NCBI RefSeq assembly: GCF_000003815.2
Contig: NC_049988.1
Location: forward strand, 7,996,698 to 8,060,697
Reading direction: 5' to 3'
Source: Branchiostoma floridae
Lineage: Eukaryota > Chordata > Leptocardii > Amphioxiformes > Branchiostomatidae
DNA: 64,000 nucleotides
Shown here in pieces: positions 1 through 12,300 of the stretch. Each line of letters begins with the position of its first letter. The stretch's first letter is position 1. The notes beneath the pieces are model-generated. The model did not search any database, had not been told where the DNA came from, and saw nothing but the letters and a program-made list of their open reading frames with translations. Made by a program: the position numbers and the translations under genes.

Positions 1-500
1 TTACCTTAAAAAGAAAAAGCTGGTGGGAGTCTTCAGCGGTGGCTATCATACAACTTTTAGGTAACTGAATTTGAAGTACAGCCTAAACCATTTCACCGAC
101 TGATGGATGACATGCTATTTACAAGAAAGAAAAATTGGGCCCTTGGTGTTTGCTTGATGAATGTAACTTTGAGGAATTAACTTGGCAGAGGATACACCGT
201 TCTGTTAACTGCACTGATGAAAGACAGGGCCTGTATTGTGCTGATTGGTTCCCATGTGTAAGGATCTGATAATGTCGCCTGCGCTAACAGGTTTATACAG
301 GTGCACTGACGATTACCTATCCTCTCATGCCGGGCCTGCCGATTGCATACATCAACGAACGGCCTTGGCATAGTCATGTTCGTCTTGCTGCATTTGCTCT
401 AGCCAGCCGTCAGCCAATCAGCTATCCTCCTGCTGTTGTTGAGGAAAAGTTGTCAGTCAATCACATGAACACCTAGATACGTTTAATATAAGAGGCAGTG
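1..500. other. intergenic, nothing recognised
   Basis: No ORF with protein-like composition, repeat or RNA gene is visible here. The 66-codon minus-strand ORF at 177-377 has no splice context or motif and is probably chance. Confidence 0.5.
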
Positions 501-599
501 CAGTTGGCATCTATCTTGTTCCATTTGCTGCCTCCGATGTGCCCTAGCCTGGAGTGCAGCCTCGCCACATTCATGAAAAACGAGGTAATCATTTTGATA

Positions 600-880
600 C
601 GTCGGTGTCGATGTGGTGTGTGCGCGTGTGTGTTTGAGCATAACGTCAGAAGCTCTGAATGGATTGTAATGATTTGGTTTGTGGGGAGGGGTTTGGCAGA
701 TGGGAAGACGAAGTTCAAGGTCTATTTTGGGCCCCACTGGTGTGTGATCTTGCTATTACAGCAAAACCTCCGTTTTTTTGTATCTTTTGCCCATGATGTG
801 GTATGGTCCTGATATTTTGGTGGCAGATATCTTTTGATGTAAGGAAGGAGTTGTGTTGGTCTGGGCCTCCTAGTTATTTT
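600..880 (+). repeat. copy of an unclassified interspersed repeat (family R)
   Basis: The block has a 'GGGCCCC...TGGT' stretch, then 'TTTTGTATCTTTTGCC', then 'ATGGTCCTGAT' and 'AGATATCTTTTGATGT'. The same order of words recurs at 4225-4350, 29740-30130, 30540-30660, 35323-36398 and 63880-64000. No coding capacity is seen. The family is unknown to me; the 35323 copy is the most complete. Confidence 0.6.
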
Positions 881-896
881 GGTGGAGTAGCGATCG

Positions 897-1111
897 TAAG
901 GGCGCGGTCACATAGGTCATGCGATCGTCACATGATCGCTAACTTTGGGTATTTTAGATGACAGCCATGTACGTGTCTTGCTCAATTCTCTTGGTACTCA
1001 AAAGGCTGTTTTGTATCCTTCTCTGTGGTTGGTTTTGTCACAGCCTGCTTGAAAACCTCAGTGGCATCAAAATCGTACGGCGATCGCACGACCTATTTGA
1101 CCGCGCCCTAA
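897..1111. mobile_element. MITE with about 30-bp terminal inverted repeats
   Basis: The left end reads TAAGGGCGCGGTCACATAGG and the right end, read on the minus strand, TTAGGGCGCGGTCAAATAGG. The pairing continues inward to GCGATCG on both sides. The interior of about 150 bp is non-coding, which fits a non-autonomous DNA transposon. The superfamily is undetermined because no clear target duplication is visible. Confidence 0.7.
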
Positions 1112-1344
1112 CTGGATTAAGAGGACTGTAGCTAACATGACTGGACTCCAGACATGTGTCTTAATGAGCGATATTCTAGTTGAGGTTTACGGAAAATCGT
1201 AAATTTGTACAATTTAGCTCGTCCGCATCTACAGGAAAAAAGAAAACTACACTCCTCGTAAAATCAATGAATCTACACATTACAAACAAGAGGACCTTAT
1301 TCTATCGCCAAGCAAAATCAGTAGTAACTTTGGAAATAACCTAT

Positions 1345-1612
1345 ATCTGTATCTATACTAGCTAAATAGCCGGTATAACTGCCCTTCGGCGTAACACACA
1401 CCAGCTTCGCAGGCACGCGGCGCGGCAGCAGCTAGTTATATTGCACCAGAGGACCTGTCACACCTACCTTTTGCACATCTACCTGCAAGTGTTCTTTAAA
1501 ACTATCAAAAGAGGATGCCCCTACTGTGATTGTTGATAACAAATTCCAGTCTACGATAGTTCTGGGACAATACGAATTTTTGAACGCACATCTAATCTGC
1601 CTAGCACATCAA
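1345..1612 (-). mobile_element. truncated LINE 3' end (CR1/L2-like, family B)
   Basis: The sequence closely matches 22430-22690, which on the minus strand encodes the C-terminal tail of a non-LTR reverse transcriptase. Shared words include CTATATAGCCGGTATAA, the GC-rich CGGCGCGGCAGCAGC block, and TCTACGATAGTTCTGGGA. Only the last few hundred bases remain. The end abuts a degenerate TCTGTA microsatellite, the expected LINE 3' junction. Confidence 0.7.
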
Positions 1613-1879
1613 CTAAATGCTCATGATCACATCCATGTGTACAAATATGAATTTTCCATGACCTAGTGCAGCCTTTCTTCATGGGATATTCAAGAAATTT
1701 TCGCATTGGTGTAATGTGTATGTATTCATGACCTCCTTATTATGAATTACATATGTCTGATGTACGCAACACTCTAGAGAAATGTGGCTATGCTTTCGTC
1801 TGGCAAAACGCCCAGTCAACAATCTCAAGTACACCTCAAATTATTTCATCGATCTATCAACGTTTAAAAGATTTATTTC

Positions 1880-2430
1880 CAGACCTTTCTATCTGAAATC
1901 CACAACGATAAAAGAGTTGCGACTGCAAAAAACAAACTACGAACATACAGACTATTAAAACAATATTATAAAGAAGAAGAATATCTGAAGATTGCCAATG
2001 TACGCCACAGGTCTACCATCACAAAACTAAGAATCAGTTGCCACAAATTACTAATCGAATCAGGAAGACATAACCACACTCCTCTAGAGCAAAGAATATG
2101 CCAATTTTGTAGTTTAGGGAAAGTAGAAGATGAAGTACATTTATGGATTGTCCTTTGTATGATAGCGATAGGAACATTTTATTTGACTATGTGTTAAGTA
2201 AATATCCCCACTTTAGACACTTGAACAGTAAAGAGAAATTTATATTCCTGACAGCTTTTGATAAACCAACTCTAACGAACCATACAGCTAGCTACATTTA
2301 TGCAATTACCAAGAAGCGAGAGGAAGTCGAATGTCCTAGAATAGATTAGACGCACATCTGCATATATAGATGTGTATGATTGTTTCCATTGTTACATATA
2401 TGTGATTCTTACCGTGTGACCTGTACTTAG
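1880..2430 (+). mobile_element. LINE 3' fragment (family A), RT C-terminal zinc knuckle, broken
   Basis: Translation gives a run such as NKLRTYRLL, RHRSTITKLRISCHKL, then RICQFCSLGKVEDEVH. The Cys-x2-Cys followed by an acidic patch and His is the zinc-knuckle region at the C-terminus of many non-LTR retrotransposon ORF2 proteins. A related copy lies at 13890-14466. The frame shifts after the knuckle and resumes as ASYIYAITKKREEVEC. The 3' tail GTGACCTGTACT..CCCAGTGGG is shared with the other copy. It is 5'-truncated and inactive. Confidence 0.75.
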
Positions 2431-2487
2431 CCCAGTGGGGCAAAAAGTAATAGTTAGATCATGGGAGTGGGCTGACTATGTAATAGA

Positions 2488-2651
2488 NNNNNNNNNNNNN
2501 NNNNNNNNNNNNNNNNNNNNNNNNNNNNNNNNNNNNNNNNNNNNNNNNNNNNNNNNNNNNNNNNNNNNNNNNNNNNNNNNNNNNNNNNNNNNNNNNNNNN
2601 NNNNNNNNNNNNNNNNNNNNNNNNNNNNNNNNNNNNNNNNNNNNNNNNNNN
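2488..2651. other. assembly gap (164 N)
   Basis: The run of N is flanked by inverted sequences: GGCTGACTATGT on the left and ACATAGTCAGGCC on the right, with the similarity extending outward through GATC..TGG.AGTGG. The missing sequence is probably the loop or core of a foldback element that assembled poorly. Confidence 0.9.
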
Positions 2652-3640
2652 ACATAGTCAGGCCACTACCAAGATCTATCTGACTTAGAACATGGCCATC
2701 TTTCCGAAGCAAAATACACTTTTTTAGTCATTAGAAACATGCAGTTTGTTTTCCTAGCAAGCGAACAGACAGGCTATATTCCTCTCCTATTTGCCATTCA
2801 TGACCCTGGTGATGGCGCCTCACACCTTTCCTCATGAGGCTTGTTTGAAATTCATGTCTGGTTTTACAACACTTTTTTGCACCACAATGCCATTGTTCTT
2901 TGGGTGTATGTCAGATTTATCCCAGTTCCCGACCTGACCTCAAAGCAGTAGGACGTGGCATGTCTTGAAGGCCCATTTCTCGAGTATGTTCAGCCGTTTT
3001 TACAGTATGTTCAGGCGAGTTCCGATCACAGCCCGACACGTCTGAGTTCCAGCTCGAGCTGGTGGTGTAAAACGTTTTGCTGCAGCATGGTGGCATCTCT
3101 GCTGAACTATTCTGGAGTTTTGATCCTGACCAGTTCCTGCCAAACAGACCGGCCAATGTCGCTGCCCCCTCCCCCATTTCATTCGCCCTGCTGGAGCAGC
3201 CGTTCTGACGAGCTGTCCTGTTCCCAGTTCGACCCGTTCCTGGTAGACCACATCATGCATTATCTTCCAGCATTTTTAGTTTGTTTCTCGTTTATGGAAG
3301 TATCGATCGTATGCCACATGTTTGCTTCGTTTTGATCAATTTAACTCGCATGTTTCTATGTAGCATAACTCTACTTTTTAAAAGTTTTTCTTTACTATCT
3401 TTGAACCTGTTCCCTAGCTTGATGTAATCAAGGAGGTTATATTTTTCATGTCTTTGACGTAACGCTGTTTGTACATTTTCTTGTTACAAGAAACTCTTTA
3501 TTATTGTCTTGTTCGTTTTCTGACTTTCTTTCACAGTGGTCATTAGAATTCCCTTTCTTTATGATATGAATAAAGATGTTCAGTAACATAGGTTGATTTG
3601 CTGTTTCCCTTTTTGTTAATTCTTTAATTGCTTTTATTTG
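2652..3640. other. intergenic, nothing recognised
   Basis: Overlapping ORFs of 86-126 codons occur on both strands around 2917-3335, but none has a domain, signal peptide or splice context. The overlap of several frames suggests locally low stop density rather than a gene. Confidence 0.45.
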
Positions 3641-3650
3641 CATGAGAAAG

Positions 3651-3790
3651 GTGGGCGTCTCCAACTTAGTCAATTTATTCGTTACTTAGTACACCCCTAC
3701 CCTTAGGGACACCATTCAGTTGAATGGTGGGCGTCTCCAACTTAGTCAATTTATTCGTTACATAGTACACCCCTACCCCTAGGGACACCA
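3651..3790 (+). repeat. two-copy tandem duplication, period 76 bp
   Basis: GTGGGCGTCTCCAACTTAGT starts at 3651 and again at 3727. Both copies run through the CACCCCTACCC.TAGGGACACCAT stretch with only a few differences. Confidence 0.85.
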
Positions 3791-3943
3791 TACTATGTGG
3801 ATTTAGTCACAAGAAATACTCGCTCCTGATTGGCTGAGGAAAGATGGCCATGTTCTAAGTGGATTTGGTACTGCTCCGCCCACCCGAGGAGTTTGTTGGG
3901 GTCCCCGAGGGCGTGTAAACACAGGCTATCGGCCTTCGGGCAG

Positions 3944-4010
3944 TAAATTTGAATTTGAATTAAATCTAAATTTGAATTAAATTTAAATTTGAATTAAATT
4001 TAAATTTGAG
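3944..4010 (+). repeat. AT-rich minisatellite, about 18-bp unit
   Basis: The word AAATTTGAATTAAAT is repeated with small variations about three times. Confidence 0.8.
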
Positions 4011-4224
4011 TTTCCGTGCCGTCAGCTTGGAATTCTCATTCACCGGAAAGGGAATTAACTCATGTCTTCCTCTTCACAAAACATAAACAAGATCGATCTT
4101 TCCACCACTCCAAAAGCACGACCACGGCATGTCTATAACACAAGATATCCAAGTTCCGCTATCTAAGTACCAAGTGATAACTATGTCAGCAATCAAGTAA
4201 GAAGCTACGGATGGATTGGGATGA

Positions 4225-4350
4225 TATTCGGTATGTAGATCGGTCTTGGGAAAGCAAAGGTCATGATTGATTATTGGAGACCTCCTTGCGGCTTTCCTTG
4301 GTACTGCGGCATAATTTCCGTTTTTTGCGCCTTTTGTCCTGAACATGCTA
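4225..4350 (+). repeat. fragment of repeat family R
   Basis: The stretch GCGGCTTTCCTTGGTACTGC, then a TTCCG..TTTTGC block and CCTGAACATGCTA, matches 35500-35570 closely. Confidence 0.6.
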
Positions 4351-4359
4351 CAGCCTTCT

Positions 4360-5060
4360 AAGATTTGTAGAACCTCTATTTTCCCACACTCACTACGAAT
4401 TACGTAAAATAAAATAGCTTCCCTGCGAATAACGGGAAATCAAAAAGGCCTGCCTACGCCTTACGAAAAAGAGCATGCAGATTTGTAGAACCTCTAATCT
4501 GAGGCCTAGTGCATATAGTGACGCAGTTCTAAGTTTGCAGTAATTTTGAGGCGGCATAGAACAGAGGGAAGCAAGTTGATGTTTTACATTAGTTGCGTTT
4601 TTTAAACATGTTGTATCAAGCTCTAAGCTTTAGAGCCAGACTTCATCTTTCCTAAAACACACAACCCGGTCCCAGGTGGCAATTCATTACGGCGTTTGAA
4701 GTAAATTCTACAGTTAAACCTTCGGTTTTGGCAGGACTTTTACTGTTATCTTATTTCTAAGTTAAGTTACTGAGTATATATATGTGACTGTGTAGTTCAC
4801 AAGTATTGTATGGTGTCTGTTTCTATATGTGTCCAGGGAGTCCTGAAAAACAGGCTGAAGCCTGAGCGATGTACTCTGGTAAAACAAATAAAACGACACG
4901 AAACGAACGGTCTTGTATGTGCATGGCGGAAGCCTCGGGCGGCATACCTCTGTACTTTAAAGTCAAAGTGCCCATATATGACACCAAAACACAACATTTT
5001 ATGATTATGTTCGTACCATAACGTCTCGTTCTGTCTTCCTAGGATCTCTGTCGTTGTTAC
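4360..5060. other. intergenic, nothing recognised
   Basis: The sequence is AT-rich and non-coding. Short overlapping ORFs at 4797-5066 on opposite strands have no supporting features. Confidence 0.5.
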
Positions 5061-5099
5061 TTCCATGAAAAATGGAGGTGTCTTTTATTTAGCATTTTG

Positions 5100-5276
5100 T
5101 TTCTCTGTGTGTATGTATGTATGTTTGTGTGCGTGCGTGTGTTTGTGTTCTTGCTTGCGTGTATGTGTGCGTGCGCGCGCGCGCGTGCTTATGTGTGCAT
5201 GTATGCGTGTGTGTGTATTATGTATGTGTGTGTGCGTGCGCGCGCGTGTGTATGTGTGTGTGTGTGTGTGTGTGAA
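5100..5276 (+). repeat. long degenerate GT/GC microsatellite
   Basis: Alternating purine-pyrimidine sequence of GT, GTAT, GTGC and pure GCGCGCG tracts runs for about 175 bp. It opens long meaningless ORFs on both strands. The sequence type can adopt Z-DNA. Confidence 0.95.
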
Positions 5277-5289
5277 TGTTTCCGACATG

Positions 5290-8200
5290 CCTTAGGCAGT
5301 ATACATGTAACTGTAGACGCTGTTAATGATCTGTGGTGATATTTAACATTTGGCTTGAAAGGATAAAAGTTGACATTGATTTTTGCTATCGGCACTAAAG
5401 CGAGACTTTTACAGCTTCTGTTCTAGATATTCTGTATACTTGATTCTAGGGTGACAAGCTAATTCCCATTATCAATGAGATCTAAAATTCGGTATTTTCA
5501 TGATAGAAAAATCGTTTAGGTGCATTTGCATGGTACGTGGCCGTTAGATATTCATTTCTTGACATTTCAGTAGCTTGGACGGAAATGATAAGGTTAGGAG
5601 GGTGGGTTCGAAAACATGAGTTAATTTTCCTCTCTAATAGAAGGGCACCAGGTACAACGGCGGATTTTTCTATATCGCTGGGCTCTAATAGCTAATTACG
5701 TGGATAACAAACATTTAATCCGTATTCTTCTTCTCTTTACGGTCACGTCCCGAGTTGTTTTGATTATATTCTTCCAACAATTATGTAAGAATCACCGCAA
5801 CGACTAAAAGGTTTGAATCTTGAAACTGTACTTATACGAAGGACAAAATGCTTGTGCGAGGACTTATTTTGCGTTTGTACAATTCTGTTTCAGAAGACGG
5901 AATAACAAACTGAAGCTAATTGTATCAAATTGTTTAGTCAAGACGGGAAGAGGGCATCTAGGTTGTCATGAGAGCCTGCTTGGCATAGAAATTGGCTTCC
6001 ACGTGCGTCACTGCGCGCCTCTCCAGAAAAATGTAGAAAACGTAGGGTCCATTAGTTGCCCTGGTACGGTGGAAATAGGCAGATCTTAGCCAAAAGTTGA
6101 CCTGTCTACCTTTCTCAAGCAATGTTGAACTGTAATTTCCAGCACAAAATTGGACGTACCCAGCACTTTCGACTCTCCAGCTCTACTTTTTGACAAGGAA
6201 TCAACAATCGACAGTTTATGTGCCGTTTACATCAGGGCCTCCCCTAAGCGAAGACGGGGGGCGCCATAGGCTTTTCTGCAACTTATGATCCACTGCTCAT
6301 CGGTTCACGTGTTATTTATGCATAGCACAGAAGCAGTTGATTGCTCATTCCTTGACAAAGACTAGATTTGGTCAGTCGAAAATTTGGGTACGTCCATTTT
6401 GGGGGGTTGGAAATTACATTTTGAGCTTGCTTCAAAATGAGCAGGCCGTTCAAAAGGATGAACTCACAGCATGTCGAACTGAAGATACTTTTTCTTCCTC
6501 ATTGACGTTCCTTGCACATGTTCGGGGCAGAATCGCTGCTGTACTTCGTTTTTGGTTTGTTCCAGTCGGTATCAATGCATCGTTTCTATTCAGCTACAGC
6601 TACTATTGATTAACTTCATTTAGGCAATCAGTTCTAAACAGGTGCTACACTTCAAAATTGCAAAGCTTGATAAGTTTCGAGTAGAAATTAGAATGCATGG
6701 CAGAAAACGCCAGAAATGGAAAACCACAGACAGCCAAATTTAAAGCCAAATCTGACTTAACATGAGTATTTGACAGTGAATCTATCTCGTAGATTAGAGA
6801 GCGAATGTCGATAGGGATGATACAGTGGAATTCTGATACTGCAAATAATGCGACTAAATACAAGCACTCAAAGTTGGGTTAAGCGAAACATTGTCGAAAA
6901 TAATGATAGTTGACAACAGGTAGAGCCAGATATTGTACATGGGTCGGTAGCCATGAATGCCTGGATTCCAGGTTACGTGTTTGTATGAACTGGCTGCTGT
7001 CGTGAAAGTATGAACGTCATGTCGTCATAACAACCGGTTCTCTACCCGAGGCTAAAACCAAACACTTGTCATCATACAACCCAGCTTGAACGGAAAGCTG
7101 TTAGTTCAAAGCTTTGCAAATTGACGCTTTTACGTGGGCAAACCGGTAATAACTGGTGTCAGGGTGTCTCTTGGGCACGCGCCAGCAATCTCATCATTTG
7201 CTCTCTTCGCCTATCTCACCAAGTGGAGGCACTCAGTCTCTGGAGGCACTGCGGAGTTTGTTCACGGAGGCACCTTTGTGTTAGTTTAGTCTCCTTTTTC
7301 TTGCACTCACTCTGAAGTGAGGCACTGCTGCGTTGGAAATCGCAGCGTTGTCAATTTATAAAAAAATTATCAAAATGCAGCAAAAAGAGATTTGTAGAAT
7401 ACAAAAAGATATTCACTTATGATACCTGGAACATATTATAAACTATATTACTTACTCACATCTTCCCAGGCGGGCCCTAGGGCCTGTCAAGCGGGTTTTC
7501 TATGGTATTGTATCAGAACTTCTTTTTTCTTTTTTTTGGTATCAAATGTTCTGGATTTGGTCATATCATTTTTGTGTGGCAGTCAGCAGTATCTAAACGA
7601 AGCTCTACAAATAAATGCATTGTTGCTCAATTTCAAACTTCCTTCAAACAACGTTCCAATATTTCGCTATTTATGCCCTGATCTGAAACCCAGGCGCAGG
7701 CCAGTAAACCAGTCGACAAGTGTAAACGCACGTCCTGTAGCAAGATTACTTCTTATTTGGCCCCACCCACGTATTTTTTAAGAAACTTGTTGATCGCCAT
7801 CCCTTTCACGGAAGCTATCACTCATCGTTACGTGTACTCATCGTTAAATGTATTTCACATTCTTGAGAATAAATTCATTTTGCCACCGCAGGTGACCACT
7901 TCTACCAGGAAGTAAGCAGTTGTAGCGGAAGCTGTAATGATGTATTTATTTATTAATTACAGCTTTTTAACCGATGATAGGGTGGTGGCTCTGTAGCCTA
8001 TAGATAAGCTTGAAGCACTTTGGCGCTGGAAGTAATTTGGAATGGATAAAAGGGAATTTTCAACGGCCATATACAGGCTTTCATGCAGCTGTTTAATTCT
8101 GGTAGGTACTATAGTAATACACGAATGAGACCTTAAAGTCTTTGATCAAGACACTCTCCATTATAAACCTTGATGGCGAAGGTATGTGTTTCGTGAAACT

Positions 8201-8500
8201 CTAGTTTTCAATTGTTTTCAATCATATGTCTAGGAGATTTTATACTTTGGAAATATTTTGTATACTATTTTCCCCGGTGTGTAAAACCTTTGAAATATTC
8301 ACGATGTGGAACAGAATACTCCTAACAGTTTGAAAATAATGGTAACAGCATTTTGCCATTATTTACAATTTTCTACCAATTTTTGACGACGCCTCGGGGA
8401 GTCGTCAAATGGTATATATTAGGTTCAGTCTGCAGAAATTCTGGGAATTGCACAGGCATTTTTCCACAGGAATGCTAGTAGTCCACAGTATGCTGGGTAT
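5290..8500. other. intergenic, nothing recognised
   Basis: This 3.2-kb stretch has no ORF above about 120 codons and no repeat I can name. A plus-strand ORF at 7419-7781 (120 codons) lacks domain, signal peptide or splice signals and is treated as chance. Confidence 0.4.
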
Positions 8501-8505
8501 GCAAT

Positions 8506-8528
8506 CCCCCCCCCCCCCCAAAAAAAAA
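8506..8528 (+). repeat. homopolymer C/A tract
   Basis: A poly-C run is followed directly by a poly-A run. Confidence 0.9.
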
Positions 8529-9833
8529 TCTGTACCAAATGTATCTCAGGTATGCAATGGTGGAAAGTAGGTCACACTTGCTCCCTGGAGGAATTTGTCC
8601 TTTGAAACTAGTCGAAGACAGGGAAACTCTACACAATGGATAACATTGTCTTGGTTGTTATGTTATGAAGGATACATTTTCTTCTCTAGAGCTTGTTCAA
8701 GCCATACGCCACAGGCAGACAGGAAATACTTCATACAGAGGTCATGATCTTGAATGATGGCATCCAAATGGTTATCATATTCAGAGCGCTCATATAATTG
8801 TTCAAGGCCTATTATACTATCCAAGGACTGGAATATTACGAAGTAGGACAGGCATATGGGTTAGGTGCAAGAAAGTCATTCAAGGATAGAAGTGCTGGAA
8901 ACAGTTGGTTCTTCCTCATCTTTTATTCTCCACTACACACTGTAGTGCTCAGCTGTAGGTTTAGGTAATACTGACAGACCATTGTGCTGTACCAGGGATA
9001 GTACATTTCTGCTGGCTATAGGTTTATGTTACAGGTGGGCTAGTATATTGTGCCAGGGAGAGTGCGACAGGCAAGTTCCAGTCTATTTCTGATTTGAGCT
9101 GTATTGTTGTTCACCTCAATCGTCGTCATGGCAATAATATTTTTATTGCCAGTCTTGTTGTAAAATTGGGTCAGTGGGCTAGGAAGAAAGCAGTTCACAC
9201 ATCCTTGCAAAGTATGGTTGGCTGTCATGTCAATGGCCTACCACAAAGGACCCACCGGTGCCCATCAGTGAAATCTGAAAAATATACCAGGCAGACAAAA
9301 GGGGCTAACTTTTATGGGGCAATAAATTAATTCTAAAATTTGGCAAGGTTTACTTTCTTTTGTAAATATTTCTAAAAGTGAAAGAATACTGTAGATGTTT
9401 GAAAATTATTGTAAATAAAGAGATTTTTGTGTGATCTCTTTCAAATTTTTTAAAAGTATTCAAATGAATTCAAATAAACTCGGCACAAAAAGTTTGGAAT
9501 ATTATCTTTGGTTCATCATATTTCTGGTGTTTCTGCATGAATTTCAATGTATTATATATCAATTGAAAGTTTGTGTGATTCCCTTCCCTATGGTATTAAA
9601 CTTATTATGATTGTAAACTCATGAAACGGGCAAGGGGCCTGCTTACCTCAGTGGGTCACCAAAAAAAAGTGCCCAAAGTTGCCTGCTTGTGTTTAACACA
9701 GCATCGTCCTGCTGGTATTAGTGCGCGTGTCAGTGATTTAATCAATCATTTTTCACGTCATGTTTAATATACAGAACATACAAGTTTGCTTGGGCACATT
9801 TGGGCAGAGTATATCTGCCCTTTTGGCAGGTGA

Positions 9834-10230
9834 ATGGCCGATTCAAAGCGTGGAGGCGGCAAGAACCGCACGCTGACACGGAGTACTTTCAGCGTTTGGT
9901 GGTGGAGGCAGCGTCATGTTGTGGGGCGGTATAACCGCCATAAGAAAAACAAAACTCATCATCATTCCAGGCAACTTCAAAGCGATGAGATACAGGGACA
10001 CCATCTTGGGTCCAGTCTCAATATCATTCCCCTTCAATATTGGACCAAATGCCATTCTGCAAGAATACAACACCCGTCCACACAGAGAAAGGACGTCGAC
10101 GTCGACCATTGCCAACTACCTCCAGGATGTGATGCTGGAGTACAGACGTAGGATGGAATAGCCTTCCTGGCTTATGGCTAGCACTCGATTGAACACCTCT
10201 CGGTGAATACCGACGAATGAAAATGAGCTG
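9834..10230 (+). pseudogene. Tc1-like transposase fragment, frameshifted
   Basis: One frame reads VMLWGGITAIRKTKLIIIPG, followed by FKAMRYRDTILGPV and NTRPHRERTSTSTIANYLQ. This matches the central DDE region of Tc1 transposases, which typically carries a GGGSVMVWGG-like motif, then a RYRDEIL-like block and a D/NARPH catalytic segment. The catalytic Asp of that last block is replaced (NTRPH rather than DNARPH), and the start and end lie in other frames. It is non-functional. Confidence 0.75.
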
Positions 10231-10545
10231 AATAGAACTTGAGTAGGGTAATTTCGACACGTTATTTTTGGGACCCCCTGTACGTAAGCAGGCCTGGTGC
10301 TCGTTCCATGAATTCACAGTCATAAAATACTCTACTCAGATGTGCTAAAAAATAAAGTTGGATGTTCTGTATGCCAAAAGGTACATGGAAAAATTGATTG
10401 AATCATTGTCACCCGTGGCAATAACAACCGGCCATAACACAGTGTTGAATACAAACAGGGAAATTTGGGCCCTTTTTTTGGTGACCCACTCACGTAATCA
10501 GGCCTAGTGCGTGTTCCATGAGTTAACAATGACAATGAGTTTGAT

Positions 10546-10755
10546 TAGACTCCGTTGCAGTTTTGCGAACGGGGTTGGTTTTTAGGGGGGGGGGGGGGGT
10601 GTCTCGATCTCCGACGTTGGCTGGGTTCTCTTGTGCTGGGAAACGGCAAACTCCCGTTCACAGCATACTCCCTTCCTCGGCAAATTCCCTTTCCCAAAGC
10701 CCCCCCCCCACACCCTCATAAAGCCAGCCTCGTTCGAAGACTGCAACGGACTCTA
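10546..10755. mobile_element. foldback MITE nested in the Tc1-like element
   Basis: The left end TAGACTCCGTTGCAGTTTTG pairs with the right end (minus strand TAGAGTCCGTTGCAGTCTTC), extending through CGAACGGGGTTGGTTTTTA. The core contains long G and C runs (GGGGGGGGGG and CCCCCCCC) that would also pair. Confidence 0.7.
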
Positions 10756-10889
10756 GAGTTTGATACCATAGGAGAGGGAATCATACATGCTTTCTAATGA
10801 CATATGATACAGTGAAATTGATACAGAAATAACGAAATATGATAAACCGAAGTTCATATTCCAAGCTTTTTGTGCCGAGTTTAGATTCA

Positions 10890-11950
10890 AAATTCCATAT
10901 TAATTTTTTTTTTTAAATTATAACTGTTGGGGCTTAGATATTCTTTTATTCAAAATAACGCCAACTTATTACAATTATTGTCTTAAAAGCCTCGTGGTAT
11001 CTCGGAATGGACTCTAGGACTTTTACACTTTGAGGAGCTCATGACATTTGAGCGGAGATCGGAGAGCATGATCAAATCATCTAGTTTATGCAAATTAAGT
11101 TCTCATTTTCATAATCAATGAGATACAATTATAACGTGAAGTTGGCAAAGGTATGAGGTCGTTAAACTAATTTTGTCCCACATGTATTGGAATGAAATTT
11201 GTGTCCTTCGGCAGTAGAAACAGAAGCACTGGCATTCCTTGATGCTAACTTTTGATGTAAGACATGGGTGTGTGCGGGGGGGGGGTAATCTATTCCTTAT
11301 ATCTGACAGAGTTTTATGCACCAAAAGAGAAGTTAAAATAACAAAACGATAACCTCAACAAGGGTCATGGTCGACATGTTTGATTTGGCTTGTGTTTGAC
11401 TAATTTGATTCATCTGCAAAGACCCAATGTTCAACCTCTGGAAACAAACAGCAGTCTGTTCACCTGCAACAAAGGTAATCCCCGACCGTGAACCAAGGTT
11501 GCGTCTTGGGACCTTGGCCTGGAGTCAATTACAATTACTCAGAACTCGGTATGTTTTTTGTTGTTATTTGAAATTTATCTTATTCATAAGAAGCTAAAGT
11601 CGGCCGCTTTTCATTGATGTCATGAGGGAGGTAAGAGTCAGATAGAATACTGTAATTTCTGATTTTTTCAATGTACTTTTATGTTCACGGTTTTCATGGT
11701 GACGACTGTAACGTGAACTTATCATTACCGATAACGAATAATATATGAGACTTTCTCATGTGCATATACTGCCACCGTGAACATTGCGTTCCGAGAACAA
11801 GTCAACTAAATTTTCTCAGGCCGTGAAAGTTTGGTACCGAGAAGACAAAGTGAATAGCAGTATAACAGAAGTACAAATTACATCGTGTATATATATTTAC
11901 ATATAAATGGTACAAAAACATGTTTGTAGCATGATATACAAGTGAATACC
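10890..11950. other. intergenic, nothing recognised
   Basis: The sequence is AT-rich and non-coding. A short stretch near 11148 (GGTATGAGGTCGTTAAACTA) resembles the 3' end of repeat family R at 36372-36390. Confidence 0.4.
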
Positions 11951-12300
11951 GGCCCTTGGCGACTCACCGACACATTAAGTTTTTTAAATCAAACCCACAA
12001 TTACACCAAATAATCACGCATACTCAGTATGCAAACCTAACTACAGATTATGAACCAGGTCAAGGAATCAACGCACATCTGCATATAAATCTATATAGGA
12101 CAACATCAGTATACAGCACACTAAGGTCTGAGCTAAAACAAGCCTTCAAAATAAGATAAAAAACGACATTTTTTTTTCATTTTGTACTGATGAAGGTGAC
12201 AGATATGGCCGTAGAAACATTTACTGAAGGAATTAAAGAAGGTTGTGTAACGAAGAAGACTTTGCCCAAATATTCGATAGATAAATAAACAAACGCAAAT
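11950..12300 (+). repeat. probable retroelement 3' fragment, Penelope-tail-like
   Basis: A 67-codon ORF (11956-12159) is followed by CTGATGA (12187-12193) and GAAAC (12214-12218), separated by 20 bases that form at best a 3-bp GGT/GCC stem. CTGANGA...GAAA is the hammerhead core reported for Penelope-like retroelements. The stem is weak and no flanking stems were verified. Confidence 0.3.

Larger units (their letters stand above)
9477..10881 (+). mobile_element. degenerate Tc1-like DNA transposon with TA target duplication
   Basis: The ends AACTCGGCACAAAAAGTTTG (left) and AACTCGGCACAAAAAGCTTG (right, read on the minus strand) form 26-bp inverted repeats with one mismatch. Each is flanked by TA (9475-9476 and 10882-10883), the signature of Tc1/mariner insertion. 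The 1.4-kb length fits the superfamily. Inside lie a broken transposase, a second inverted pair sharing GGGTCACCAAAAAAA (about 9640-9670 and 10475-10490) and a nested foldback MITE at 10546-10755. Confidence 0.8.

Noticed and set aside
5065-5395. Several overlapping Cys/Val- or Thr/His-rich ORFs on both strands
   Set aside because: They are translations of a GT microsatellite.
12187-12218. Hammerhead ribozyme core CTGATGA...GAAAC
   Set aside because: As a functional call: stem II is at best 3 bp and stems I and III were not found. It is kept only as a weak hint of a Penelope-like tail.
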